From the NCBI RefSeq assembly GCF_021134715.1, contig NC_060027.1, forward strand, positions 3,658,001-3,722,000: 64,000 bases of DNA. The letters are read 5' to 3'. This document shows positions 51,901 through 64,000 of the stretch, one piece after another; position 1 is the stretch's first letter, and each line of letters opens with the position of its first letter. The position numbers were made by a program, and so were the translations under genes. The notes below the pieces were generated by a model, which was given only the letters and a program-made list of their open reading frames with translations, ran no database searches and was not told the DNA's origin. This DNA comes from Daphnia pulex. Its lineage: Eukaryota > Arthropoda > Branchiopoda > Diplostraca > Daphniidae.

Positions 51901-54900
51901 TTGCTGGACGACGTCCAGCACACAGCACAATCTCGACCGCTCGTATAATAATCAGCGCGCGCGCGGGCAACCAGTTGAAATATATAGATGAGTTATAACA
52001 TCGTTAATATCATTTCTTATTATTTTTGAAAAAATAAACAGAAGGGCGTTTCCCTCCCTTTGGGGAGATATATACTATTCCAGCTCGACACGGAAAACTA
52101 CATTTTAATGGCCGTCTCTCTCTCTCTACAAACACACACACACACACATCCGTGTGTGTCTCACATTTTTATATATCTCTCTCTCCTTTATTGGTGTGTG
52201 CTGTGTGATGGCGTTTTGAATTTCTCGTTTACGTGTCGAGTTCTTCTGTTTGTTCTTTTCGGCCATTTCGACTGGGTAGCGGCGTTGTATGCGACACACA
52301 ATCCCCATCCCAGCTGCCGCCGTCCATTTTGAAATCTGGCCAGCAGAAGAAGAAGAAAAAAAACCATATTGGTTTTTTTCCTGATTTATTCATGAGAGTA
52401 GCAGCAGCAGCAGTACGGTTACTCTTTTTTCTTAGATATTAGACTATGCGCGCCCAGTCTAGTCAAAAAATACGGTGACGGGCGGCCCGCAGGGTCGTCC
52501 GCGTCCTGTATAGTGTTGCCCAGCTCTAATGGTTTTGATGGGGAAAACTGTTGAATATGAATGAGCTAAGAGAGTCTTATAATACAGCTGGGAATTTATT
52601 TTTACTTTTTTGGGTTTCTTATCAAATTTGATTTGATTCATTTCAAAAATTCGCCTAAAATGGGAAAATTTGTTTTCGCTTGAATTGTCTCTCCCAACGG
52701 CGTCGTCATTGCCAGCAACGACGTGAGTGTGAAATCGATTCGACTTTGATAACGAGTTCAAGGGTGAACTGTGTTTAGCATCACAATAGAATTGATCGTG
52801 CGACCGCATTGAATGAACCCCAACAGCGCGGGCTATTTAAAATGTCATCAAAATAAAAACTGCCACATCACTGATTGGACGCGGGAAATTTAAACAAGAA
52901 GAAAAATAAAATAAAATAAAAACTTTAGGACTTTGACCTGTTGTGTGTGTCTTTTGTCATGGAGCACTAAATAAGGGCTACAGTCGAACGAATGACTCTA
53001 TGCGCCGATTGAGTGTGTGTCTATTTATCTGCCGAGACTGGAGAGCGGCGGCTCAATATATGCAACAAGGCGAGAGGAAGGTCTTGTAAGATGACCATCA
53101 AAGAAAAATGGCGACTGCTGCTGCTGATGTTGCTGGCCATATAATATCAATCGATGAAAAAGAATTTGTGATGCGTGTATAATCAGATCGAGATCGATCG
53201 GCGGACAACCTGACTGATGGCCAATACGCTATCAACTAACACACACACACGGCTTGTTATGAATAGCACACAGACCATTCAAGGTGGCCTCCCAAATGCT
53301 GAAATTTACAAATGAACCGGTTTCCTTTTATTTCTTTGATTTGATTTTCTATTTTCGCTATTTTCTCTTTTCTCTAGCTGCTGTCGATCGATGGCAACGC
53401 ATCGAATAAATAAGCGCATCGCCCTATTCACGTGCGTATACTACTTATAGGACAGTCGAATTGACAGTTGGAGAAAAATGTCTAGTAGTGATCGGCCAGC
53501 AGCCGTGTCCCCCTTTTAATATGCAAATCTCCCCGCTCGCTCGCGCCCTCATTTATCAAATTCTTTTATTCACGAAACGACAAAACTATTCGATCGCGCC
53601 ATTTTCCCCCCTTTCCGAATGAATCATCCCCATCTACCGAATGTATCACGAAGAAAATGCCGTTCGAATCTAGAAGAAATCAAAATCAAATTCTCGTTTT
53701 TTTATATGCGCCGCCCAGATATGGTCAAAGATTTCGCGCGCCATTCCAATTGCGGAATGATCGATCCAACATTTTCTTTACGCACGGAATACAATTTCAA
53801 ATCAAAAGAAAATTGAATAATAATAATTAAAAAGAAACACTCACCTATCGAGCGCGATGGCCGCAAGAGTCGCCGAACTGGCTACCGTTACCTAAATAAT
53901 CAATCAATCAAAAAAAGGGGGAAAATGTTCAACTGTCCATTTACACACAACTTGGCAGCGCTGGGTGCCGTAATAATAGCCAGACAACCAACAACAACAA
54001 CAACAACAACACGAACGTTGAGGCGTAAAAGCTAAAAAAGTTGAGTTCGTCTATAATAATCATATCTAGGTTGTTTCTTATTATTATTATTATTATTGTG
54101 TAGGGGATGAATATGGTAATTTATTTTTGGAAAATTGTCCATGGGCTGACCAGGATGGTGAAGAAGGCGTTGATGTAGCACCAAATGGAGCCGAAGATCC
54201 ACTGCTGCTTGATGGACGAGACGAGGATGCAGGGAAAGACGCAAAAGGAGAAGATCAAATTGCTCAGCGTCACGCTAAACACCAATCTGATTTGAGCGGG
54301 AAATTTAAAAAAAAAGAAAAAGAAAAACGATAGTTAATGACACAAATATTTTATTGCGTATGTATTATATAAGCCGGCGTGATTTGATTGCGTCTATTTT
54401 ATATATCTATAAGCCGGGGTGCGATTTATATTCATAAGATTGAAATTGCGTCTGCACTCGAGCAGCAGTATAGACAGGAATTTTGTTTTAAATATTTCCG
54501 CGCGCTCTGGTTCTATATCTACATATATCAGATTTTCTAGGAATAAATGTCGTTCAGTCACGGTCGTATTTTTTCTCTCCACCATATTTTTCATTAAAAA
54601 AAGAAAAAAGGAAAATGTAGTTTTGAAAAACAAAAGAGGCTCTAATAAGAGAGTCCAAGAGAAAAAGAAAGAAGAAAAAAAGGGACGAACGCTGTGTATA
54701 AATCACAGCTCAGACGTCTTATTAGACCCGCCATCCGTCATTCGCTGTTGCTGCTGCACGTATATATATATAATATAAGAAAACACACACAGCAGCACAA
54801 CGGGGCAACCTCCAGGGGGCCATCATCCAGCTAGCGCTATAGACGAGAAAGAAGAGTCCGGGATATGTCGTGAGCCAGGAAACAACCGAAACAACCAGCA

Positions 54901-57900
54901 GCATCTCAGCTGGCCGGCGTCTATGTGTGTACTATAGGTATATTTATATGTTTTGTGTTTTTTGTTCTTTTCTTTCAAAAAGACTACTCTCGGCACAAAT
55001 GATAAATATAGTACTGAAGATATATAGACTCACGGAACACACACCGCTCGCACGGCCAGGGCCAGCCATAGCCAAAAGGAAACCATTCCGCTCGCTCTTT
55101 TATGGAACATTTGATCCTTCTGCATCTCTAATCCCCCACCGTTGATTAGGGATATTATTCCTTGCATAAATAACGGCAGCAGCAGAGTATAGGGAAATCG
55201 AGCTGAAACATGGTAGGAGTCGGATTTCCTTATAAGGTCAAATGTTGTATAAAAAGATCGGATCGATTGCCGGAATGAGAGAGGAGGTCGCGCCGGTTAC
55301 GCAATCAAATGTCGATATTATTATTCGCGCTACCGTGCTGTCTGCTGTCTATATCCGACGTATATAAAATAAAATTTCAGGTAGAATAAATTTAAAATGT
55401 GCCAAAAACAGAGATATGCTCATCATTTTTGTTTTTTTTACGACTCGACAATATAAAAATGTGCGAGTCTTTTATTTTGTTTTTGTAGACTCTTTTTGGC
55501 GATAATAATAATAATATGATGCTGGCTGGCCGCGGTCTAATATCAAACAATTGATTCATCCACACGCGGAACCGAAAACAACCTTCACGCGATATATCTC
55601 CTATATAATAGTATAAGGAGCTAGCCGAAATGGAAATTGATAAAAGAGAGAAGGACCCCTGCGCTATGGTGGTGATGTTGATCCAGCTCTGATATGTACA
55701 TTATCAATACTTTGCTATCGATATATAAAAGACAAAAAAATAAGAACAGCAGAGAGAAAGAGAGATGCTGGATTATGGCCGTCATTGATCAATGTCCGAC
55801 CATTTGATACTCGTCTATCCCGCGCTCAAAGCAAATAGCTGCGGGCCTCTATCCATTTACCCCGGCGTGATGGCGCTCTTTATAAATCCATCACGAAAAA
55901 TGAAAACTGACAAAAACAAACCTAAAAAACAATGTCTGCTGGTCAAAAATAATAAAGAAATCTGCGTTTTGTAATTATAAATGGGAAAAGAAGACGCAGT
56001 TTATAAAAGAAGAAAAAAAAAAGCCCGTCGGGATATTATTATGTAACAAGTTTATACATAGTACCCCCCCAAAGAAATATTTGATTATGTCGGGGGCGTT
56101 GTCGTTTTGTTGTGGCGTTTGTTGGCGTTCAAGTTCAAACAAAAAGGTATTTTTATTTGAAATAAATCGAAAGCCCACAGCCAAAATGTGTGTAATGAAA
56201 TCTGACGTGTGAAGGTGACCCAGCACCGTGTGTGTGTATATATTGTCCAACACACACACACACACCTATCGAGAAAATAAAAAACAGGATGTTATCCCGC
56301 GAGAGGAAATATTAGAACTGGTGCTGCGCCTGATCTTTTTTCTCGATCCGAAAAATATTAAAAAATAAAAACAGGTATTATATGTATGATGTAGACACAC
56401 AAAAAAAATAAATATATGGAAATGTGCTGCTGCTGCTGCTGGTGCTGTGGAATTTTGGTTGAGTTTGTCTTGTCAGACTTTGTTTCACGCTCAAACGGAC
56501 GCCAGAGTGTCGAAGAGTTCAGTCAGCTGGACACAGCGCGCCGGGGCTATCGCGTGTAATATGCAGATGAGCCAGTCCGTTGCTTTTTCCCCACCATTTT
56601 ATATGTTGTTACAGGAAGAAAAGAAAGTCGATTGACCGTTTTATCGTATACGAAAAGCATCTCCAAAGGCGTTTGCAAAATAAGAGACTCAAGGCTATTA
56701 CATCATTTAAAAAAAATAAGAATAAATAGGTACTCGCCAAGATCCCTCACTTCCGGATTACAGTCTATAGGGGAACAAAAAAAAAATACCTGGTACTTTT
56801 GAGCCATTACGCAAGACAGTTTTTTTGGGCGGAGTTGAGTGATTAAAGAAATACGGTCGGCGGGAGACAGCGCGGTTAAAGAAAAAAGAAGAAGAAAATA
56901 AAAATAAAAATCATTTTTTTTTAGTTTTTTCACCTTACATTTTATTTTTTTTTTAAAGAAAAGGAATTCAATCATGTGCACGAAACTCTTGTAGATTTCA
57001 AGGCCGGGCGTACCGACAAATTTTTTCACGAAAGAGAAAGACGACTTGTGTGTCTGCGGGAGTATATAACGAGAAATGATTAGATCGTCGTGAGTGTGTG
57101 TGTAGGATTTTTTCTTCTTTCTTTTTCCTCCCAGCCATGTGTCGATTTTTTATTTTTCAACATTTCATATAAAAGCCGACAGAATGAAAAAAAATTGCGC
57201 ACGTTAGATTTCCTGTACGTCCGACTAATATTTGGCCGCCCAGTCAATTAGCTCACCTTGAGAGCCGTCGGGTCTATATTAGAAATCAAAAATGGCGATA
57301 AAAGATTGATTTCCTGACTGTGTGCTGGGCCACTCTCTATACGTCAAGAACGCGTCTAGATCAAGACAATAATGCACCGCCATCAGCACCGCATCCAGTT
57401 ATATTCGATATATCTGTCTGGCTGTACATTTCTATCAAGTTTTTGATTCTCTTCCGCCCCGCCCATCAGCTGTCCACACTCGGAAATCTATTGGACCTTC
57501 ACATCTAAGTCTGGGCCGGCTGAGACGGAGCAAAAACCGGTCAAAATATGCCAAACAATCATCAATTATTAGAGGTAGCGCCGGGAATTTCCTGGTCGAC
57601 ATTAAAATGCCATTTTCCCAGTTGTTTGATGAATTTGAACTTGCCGCCCACAGGATTGATGCTACTTCCTCACTTAATGTCAAGTGTTGGGAAGGTTAGA
57701 ACTATAATATTATAACCTCTCTCTTTCTTTCTTTTCTCAAGGCCGGCCCAGCACACCAGCCACTTCTCTCTGTGTAAATTGCCCATTTCTTGTTTGGGGC
57801 TTTTCTCGTCTCCACACACTTTCAAAAAGCTTTTTCCTCTCACTCACTCACGCGTATATTGTAGAGAGACTTGCGTAAATGTTGTATAATACTTGGCCGT

Positions 57901-60900
57901 CTTTTTGCAACACACCAGATGGGCAGAAACAAAAAAAGTCAAAAGAAACAATTGAAAACTCACGCCAGATAAATAAATCAAAGCCCGGAACCGCGCTCGA
58001 CGGGAAACTTGGGTGTGTGTGTGTGTGTCACAGTGTAGCTATAGTATATATATATAAGACTCGTGTTAAAAAAAGATAAACGGATAATCTTGTTTTGTCC
58101 CATGTCCAATGTCCAACACACAAAAGAAAACGACGAGGAACCCCAAAAGAAGGAAAACCGCTCAACTCCTAAACAACAACCCACAAGGCCAGCCGCCAGC
58201 CCAGCACCAGCAGCAAGTGTGTGCCACAAAATGTGCCGTTAACAAAAATATAAATACGCGCAATTTTTTTTTCAAATCAAAACTAAACTAAACTAAACCA
58301 GAGAACGAAAACAAAATCATGTCCGGTCTGATTATTATTTTTTCGCTTCCGCAATCCGTCAACTTTTTAGAAATTTTTAAATTTTTTTAAAAATTTTAAA
58401 TTTGGCGCTGGAAAATTTTTAAAATATTTTTTTGAATTCCTGTCCGACTGTGGCGTCTCGACCGTTTTTGGGATACAGTACAAGAGAAAAAATTCCGCCG
58501 TGTGTGCCGGGCTGGCCCAGCATCAGCAGCAGCACTTTAGATATATATATATATAAATAAATCTACAACATTGCCGTATATGCGTAATTGGACTGTCAAC
58601 CGTTTTTCCATCTTTTTTTTGGCGCAAGCTTTTCTGATTATTTTTCCCGACTGGCGCTGATATGTTACGTGTGCCCTTGTCCATCCCGTAGACGAGTCTG
58701 ATGGGGGGGTTTGATATTATGCGCATACCTTGACGTCCATAAATGTCCAGCCAAAGCCGGTGTGGCCCGTTTGCCTTCTAATTCATCATCGTCAACATGA
58801 TTTCGGCTCCGTTAGACTACTATCTAGTCGTCACACACACACGAAAATATTCATCTCCAAGGGGAAGAAGAAGCAAAAGCAAATTTTTCTCTAATCATTT
58901 TCGTTTAGCGGGAAATGAAGAAAATAAAAAAAAAGATAAAAAAATTTAATTTTTATTTTTTCACGCAAAAATAGATGTAGTACAGCAGCGTACACGTTGA
59001 AAAGATTGGATGCTAAGCTGCTGGAGTGCTTCACAGTATATTCTTTGGCCGACAGAAGCCATCCTCTATGCTGATGGCGAATTGAGACGCCGTTTTTTAA
59101 TCAACAACAATCACAATCAGTCGACGAGGACGTCGTCGGCCTTTCTATATATGTTTCTAATCAATTTCCAGCCAAAGACGTCAGAGGTGCAGATTGGCGC
59201 CCTACAATCACGACAGATCCCGCCCGGCCCCAATTGGAACTTTCCCCGTTTGATACACGCGGAAAATAATAAAAAGAAGAAAATAAAATCTGCGAAAAAT
59301 GGGCGAGGATGAAAAAGGTTTTTTGATCACATTTCATTTTATAATTGGACGCTATTTATACATAGAAAATTTGGCCAATGAGGCCTGTGAGTCTGCTGAA
59401 CTGCCAGGTGGTTGCCAATCGATAAAAGTCCAACTAGACGACCCAAATGAAAATGTCCCCACACAAATATAAGAGAAGCTTATAGACGTGCTGTGGGGTA
59501 CGATTCAAATAAATATACATAAATAAATTCATTTTCATCCCCAGCGTGGCCCTTTATATTTTATGTAATATGTCTTCCAGAGTAAACACGTCTTATACAT
59601 CCAGCAACATATCTAGGCTATAGCTAGACTCTATTTATTCAGCCCATGCAAAATGTGGAGCAGTAGTACATATCGATCTCCAAAAACTCTTCAACATTAA
59701 GTAATATCATTCACGACCAAATCTTTTACATCAGAAAAGAAGTAAAAAGTAAAACTTTTTTTCTTTTTTTCAAAGCGCATCCATCACTTTCACGGGGGCC
59801 TTTCTATCGGCGCCATCAGTCTCTTCTATATGCGTAGACTGGGAAGATACATTTTCATGAGCACGATTTAAAAACAAATTTTTTCAAAAAGAGATTTTTC
59901 AATTCTCCGAATAAATTAATTTGATTCTGAAAGTTATATTATACATTTTCCAACCCCTTGGAGAGATTGCACAGGTGTGGCGACCGTGACGTTATTATAC
60001 CCGGAAAATTGATCTCCAATGTTGAAAAAACATTATATAACAATAATCATAATAACCGGTGTGTCATTTTTTGAATAATTTTTTGGTTTGGGTTCGAAAC
60101 TGATTTGAATTTTGGCATCGACATTTTCTGCTCGCCGCCAAAAATGTTGCCAAGTTTTCGGCTCGTCAACTTTTTTTCGCAATGTCGTAACATAAAAAAA
60201 AATAAAAGAATTTTTGTATTTTTATTTCTTCTTCTTCTTTTATTTCTCTCTACCACATATTTATTTTTAATATCTTTCCACATATGGATGATGAGATATT
60301 ATATAGCGCCCGGGCCAACCTGCTGGCTGTCGTCTCTCTAACAAGACAATTAGACACTTTGCCGCTGGTTATGTATTGTATAAAAGAGAGAGAGAAAGAC
60401 CACCCAGTTATATAATTCAACTCAAATGTTTTACCAAAAAGAAAAAGGAGATGAATTTATCAAGAAGAATGTCATCATTATATATATATGCTATTATTAT
60501 TACATCCCCAGCACCACTCTAGGTATTTTTTGTGCTGTGTGTCGCGTATAGCCGTTTCACGTCGTCGTGGACTGTTTCGCAATTGCCCAGCGCACCGGAA
60601 AATTGCTTATTTGGCGTCCGTCGACAAAAGACAAATTCCTTTTTTTCTTTCCACAGAATAATAAAAGAAAAAGAAACAAATTTTTGATTTCTTTTTCAAA
60701 TTTTATTACTACGCAGCAGCCAGGATATCCAACGTGTAAATAATCAAAGGTGCCTGTTCTTGTGTATATACATAATATACCCTATAACCTCCGCAGGCTC
60801 CGCTATGTATAGGTATATACAACTCTATTTATCCCCCCTAACAACTTGTATTGTTATGATTACTCTGCGGAGAGAACTTTCGACGCCAAAGAAAATTGAA

Positions 60901-63591
60901 ATTTCTATAATATAAGATAGAAAAAGAAAAGAAATAAGATATTTTCGCCACTGTGGGGCTGTATATAGACACGGGCCATGTATCAAAGAAAAAAATCTAT
61001 ATTCTCTTGTATTATAGTGCTCACGGGTCTACTATATAGCTCTAGCTATATGTGCTCTGGCGTAATAATCTAAAGAGATATTGAAAGATCAATGAACTCG
61101 GGTCTCTCCTATAAATATGATGGCGAGAGGGAGGAAATATATATGTAGTACAGAGATGTAATCATGTTTCTCTTCTTCCGGGTTGATCTAGCTCTCTGTA
61201 CATGTACATGTAATACACACACGAACGTATTATTACTTATGGATATGTAACCGCCGCCATCACGGAATATTATAGAGACATGTGTAGTACTGATGAAGGT
61301 ATATAATACGTATACAGTCCTTTATAGCGTCCGATAATATTTATTACACTTAAAGTTTATTTGCAGCGGATGTTGAGCGCTGACCGCTTTATCGTTTTGG
61401 GCGGTTTGGATTTAAGGGGGGATCGATTTTTAATCAATTCTAATCGATATCTTAGATATTGCTAATTAGAATATTAATATCGTCTGCTTTCGACTTTTCA
61501 TTTTCAAGATTCGAAAAGAAGGCTAAAGATTTCAAAGAATAAACGAGAACGATAATTTTTTTGAACGTGGATGCACGAAGATAAAATCACAGAAATGTGG
61601 TCGTCGTCACGTCAACATGGTGTTTGAGATTTCCATGCTCTGCATGTGTTTTTGGCAGGTAAATACTCAGAATAAAAATGGGATGACCATGGGAGCTTAA
61701 ATAGAAAAGTTAAACTTGTTCCAAGTTTGTCAATTGTTACTACCTGACTAGCATTATTTATCCCTAAGTCAATATGCATGGCAGTTTGTTTTAAAACCTT
61801 TTCCTCTGTGCAGGTTTGAGGCCTGAACCAGCCATCGTAACAGCAAAAGTTTTGCTTGTGCTGGACCTCCAGTCATATGATTTGACTGATAACCTTCTGC
61901 CATCAGCAGCAATCACAACATCATCGCTCAGGTAATAATTTTCGTTACTTTTATTAACCTTTAACCTGCTGGATATTAATTATGATGCATGACTTGCATA
62001 AATGCAGCGTATTTCATGGGGACCTTCAATTCTCCTGTTTACTAACAATTTGGGTATAGCCTATGGTTTACCCACTGTCTCAGTTTCAACTTTTCGCTGC
62101 TTGCTATTGTTTCTGTAAATATTTGTCGTAACTCATTGTTGAAATTTTGTATTCAGATAAACAGCATCCTGTTTAATTGGAGAAACTTCCAGTGTCGACC
62201 GAGTTGATGATCTCTTCAATTCCCCCTTCTTTAAATGTCCTCGTGTACGCTCACGTGAATGTGGGGGTATTCACGAGGACACCCTTTGTCTTATTCCGTC
62301 TGGTGGATTCAACATTTCAACGGATGGATGGAGCAACTGACGAAGATGTCTGACTGTGGATTTCCCAGGCTTAAAGGTAGGACAAATGCATCTCTTATTC
62401 TTCCTTTTAGACTATTAGTGGGGCGTCAAATTGTAAATCTTGACATAGAACGGAGTACGATTATTCCTGATGAGCTAGGCGGTTGACTGGAACTCGGCAG
62501 TAGAACGAGAGATGTAGTAACGGCTACAGATCAGGCCTGTTTTTGTACCTCGCAACTTTGTCTGTGAGTGATCAATCAAATTCGAAAATATTTGAACTTG
62601 AGACACTTATTGAAGAACAACATTATTTCTACCAAGAGGGTCTTTCCGCCACACCGGCACTTCCTGGTTTGATAGGCTCATTTGAATTATATTTCCCAAC
62701 GGCCACAAATGATGTGAAACTGTTAACGCTGGAATATGTCAACATCCCCAAGATATTTCCCCCGTTATTTCATTACAATTCGCTTTTTTAAACAAAAGAA
62801 ACTCTCATCAATCAAACTAAACACAATTGATTTCCCCCGTGGGACTTGTTATATAACTGTAATATATCCGAGAAAATGAACATCAAAGTCTAGATCTATA
62901 TCAAAAGAAAGTGTAATCTCCCACCACCACCCCCGTGAGCGATCTACTATAAGCTCATTTTCTTGTGTAATCCATTTTGGGCGATAATAATAAGAAAAAA
63001 ACAAACAAAAAATCGGCGCAGGATCGTCATCTATATAATCCAGCCCGGTCTTTTTTCCTTTTCTATATTATCTAATTCGTATTTCTTTATATATCAAAGA
63101 TGATGTCTAGTCGCCATCGCCAACAATTCCAGTTATAAAAGTAGGGGGGTAGAAAGACGTAGCTGATAAGTAGATTACTATAAGTAGACGCACTTTGGGT
63201 CTAATTTTTCTGCGGGGATCGTGTCCCATCCTGTTGGAAGAGAGACAGGAGCGGACAGGAGCGATAGGAGAAATGTGATAACGAACCTGTTGGACGGATG
63301 AGTGAGGAGCCCTCGCCGTAGGAGGGTGCACGTGATGAGTCCGTTGCCGATGACGGCCGTCAGCCAGATGAGGCCGAAGGTGGACGACTCGGCCACGGTG
63401 GCCCATTGGAAGAGACTCTCCACCGAGGATTCGACGACGTCGGCCAGCGTCGACGACGTCGTCTCTCCTCCAATTACCAGCAGCTGCCCGCCAGCACCGT
63501 CTCCTACTCCCGTCCAGTGATGCTGATCCTGAGGCTCCTGCTGGGCTTCCGTCCCCGCTGTCGAGTTGAACGCCATTATCTCCCGTGTCAT
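42914..63591 (-). CDS. GPR161-like rhodopsin-family G-protein-coupled receptor
   Basis: Eight exons over 20.7 kb: 63591-63287, 54286-54151, 53891-53845, 50447-50319, 48538-48369, 48102-47809, 44128-43772, 43638-42914; 720 aa, all phases closing. Seven helices: TM1 71-92, TM2 103-126, TM3 about 138-160 ending in DRY (162-164), TM4 184-203, TM5 225-248, TM6 362-386 (LTWIPM), TM7 402-424 with TYPILY replacing NPxxY. Cys138 and Cys216 can form the usual disulphide. TM2-TM3 text (VFSVTLSNLIFSF, IKQQWIFGSIWC), ALPPLFGW and the short motif after TM5 (VARTKCKRINFGT) fit the orphan receptor GPR161, a ciliary, cAMP-linked Hedgehog modulator in vertebrates. Here the third loop is long (about 100 residues, Pro- and Asn-rich) and the tail of about 290 residues has a poly-Ala tract. 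Ligand unknown; a shared function is inference. Confidence 0.88.
44129..47808. other. Intron 6 of the GPR161-like gene
   Basis: 3.7 kb between the third-loop exon and the TM6-TM7 exon. Apart from repeat copy 1 (45030-46495) it contains CA and CAG microsatellites. Open frames around 46335-47482 on both strands are low-complexity and show no domain. Confidence 0.5.
45030..46495 (+). repeat. Repeat family, copy 1 (plus orientation)
   Basis: Begins GAGGGTCCTGGGGGG and ends near CCACACCGGCGCTTGCTGG. It aligns along its whole length with copies 2 and 3. Gene-like parts: an ATG-starting segment (45331) that stays open to CTGTTTGGCGG|GTAAATAC; a second exon-like block 45567-45694 between CTGTGCAG and GTAATAAT; a third 45935-46155 between ATTCAG and GTAGGAC that is open throughout in the frame reading VLVYAHVNVGVFTRTPFVLF; and a TTTGTAG acceptor near 46344. 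The second block has a stop in frame, so the whole is not an intact protein gene. It lies antisense within the receptor's intron. Confidence 0.75.
48539..53844. other. Introns 3 and 4 of the GPR161-like gene
   Basis: Two long AT-rich introns flank the short TM4 exon (50447-50319). They carry CAG runs near 50631 and 50958, a CA/GT tract near 52132-52161, and poly-A or poly-T runs. I found no other exon, RNA gene or transposase. Confidence 0.5.
52132..52161. repeat. CA/GT microsatellite pair
   Basis: An ACAC run is followed within a few bases by GTGTGTGT, giving a potential hairpin, and is preceded by a CTCT run. Confidence 0.85.
53985..54011. repeat. CAA trinucleotide microsatellite
   Basis: About eight CAA units in the receptor intron between exons 2 and 3; a TTA run follows at 54076-54096. 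Confidence 0.85.
54287..63286. other. Intron 1 of the GPR161-like gene (9 kb)
   Basis: Joins the N-terminal/TM1 exon to the TM2 exon. Contents are AT-rich microsatellites (GT near 58013-58027, TA near 58543-58556), homopolymers, and repeat copy 2 at 61383-62670. An exon-like block near 58735-58770 has a donor but does not fit the phase of the receptor. Otherwise nothing recognisable. Confidence 0.5.
61383..62670 (+). repeat. Repeat family, copy 2 (plus orientation)
   Basis: Aligns with copy 1 from a CGATTTTT/ATCGATATCTTA region to CCACACCGGCACTTCCTGG. The second exon-like block (61814-61931) is open throughout here, reading RPEPAIVTAKVLLVLDL. The first segment has an early stop and the third block (62157-62376) has a TAA near its start, so this copy is also broken as a gene. 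Splice-like borders are kept. It is shorter than copy 1 at the left end. Confidence 0.75.
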
Positions 63592-64000
63592 TGATTAGAC
63601 GACACCAACCTTGTTACTGTCCCGACACGACGACACTCGAACGCAATTTTTCCTTTTCTCGAGACGTGATCCTCTACCGTGAATGCCAAATCACGGCCGA
63701 TTCCCCCCCAGCTCGAATTTCTTCTCCCGAATTAAAATTAAAACAACCGAAACGGGAGGTGGGATATTTGATTTGTTGAATTGATCTCCCAAATGGAATT
63801 TTCTTTCGTGAAAGACAATACGAGAATCCAAAAAGAAATAGGAGATGTTGAAGAAATAAAAATTTTCAAAAATAAAAATAGAAAGAAAAGAAATCAGAGA
63901 GGGAATCAATCAGGGTCACCCAGTAGCCATCACCGCACATACACAACACAGGTGTTGGAAAGTCGTTTCATCGGTCCTTGTCAAATGATATTTTAAAAAA
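63592..64000. promoter_or_regulatory. 5' flank of the GPR161-like gene
   Basis: Contains the 5' UTR and perhaps the promoter of the receptor. No TATA box in an obvious place and no other gene seen. Another in-frame ATG at 63576 could also start the receptor. Confidence 0.4.

Noticed and set aside
58735..58775. Exon-like block with a GTATGC donor in receptor intron 1
   Set aside because: No matching acceptor in the right phase, and exons 1 and 2 already join to give a continuous TM1-TM2 sequence.

Overview
The window looks like arthropod nuclear DNA, most probably from a cladoceran crustacean of the Daphnia type. The grounds are AT-rich spacers with abundant CA, CAG and AT microsatellites, many introns of about 70-100 bp beside a few very long ones, intron-rich orthologues of conserved metazoan genes, and tandem animal GH9 cellulases. 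The genus is an inference; no marker gene is present. Exon models were built by hand from reading frames and GT-AG (twice GC-AG) borders. The phases close in every model except one frameshifted exon in the Mo25 gene.

Left part (1-16.5 kb): the 5' end of a neurexin-1 gene on the minus strand, with a first coding exon (signal peptide and LNS1) and an EGF exon separated by 6.4 kb. The rest of the gene lies beyond base 1. Upstream is gene-poor DNA that carries one copy (11.3-12.8 kb) of a 1.5 kb repeat family.

Centre (16.5-42.4 kb) is gene-dense: TANGO1/MIA3 (minus, 9 exons), a possible small membrane-protein ORF just upstream of it, an unrecognised 10-exon gene ending in a U1/matrin-type zinc finger (plus), the tri-snRNP factor PRPF6 (minus, 8 exons, with a 1,157-bp hAT transposon remnant in one intron), two tandem GH9 endoglucanases with N-terminal CBM2-like domains (minus), and the LKB1 scaffold Mo25/CAB39 (plus, one apparent frameshift).

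Right part (42.4-64 kb): one 20.7-kb gene on the minus strand for a rhodopsin-family receptor that resembles GPR161 (8 exons, 720 aa). Its long introns hold little except microsatellites and two more copies of the 1.5 kb repeat.

The genes do not form one pathway. They are housekeeping functions (ER export, splicing, kinase scaffolding), neuronal or signalling genes, and a digestive enzyme pair. The least explained items are the intron-containing repeat family with a nearly invariant 157-bp block, the internally duplicated exons of the zinc-finger gene, and the small ORF beside TANGO1.
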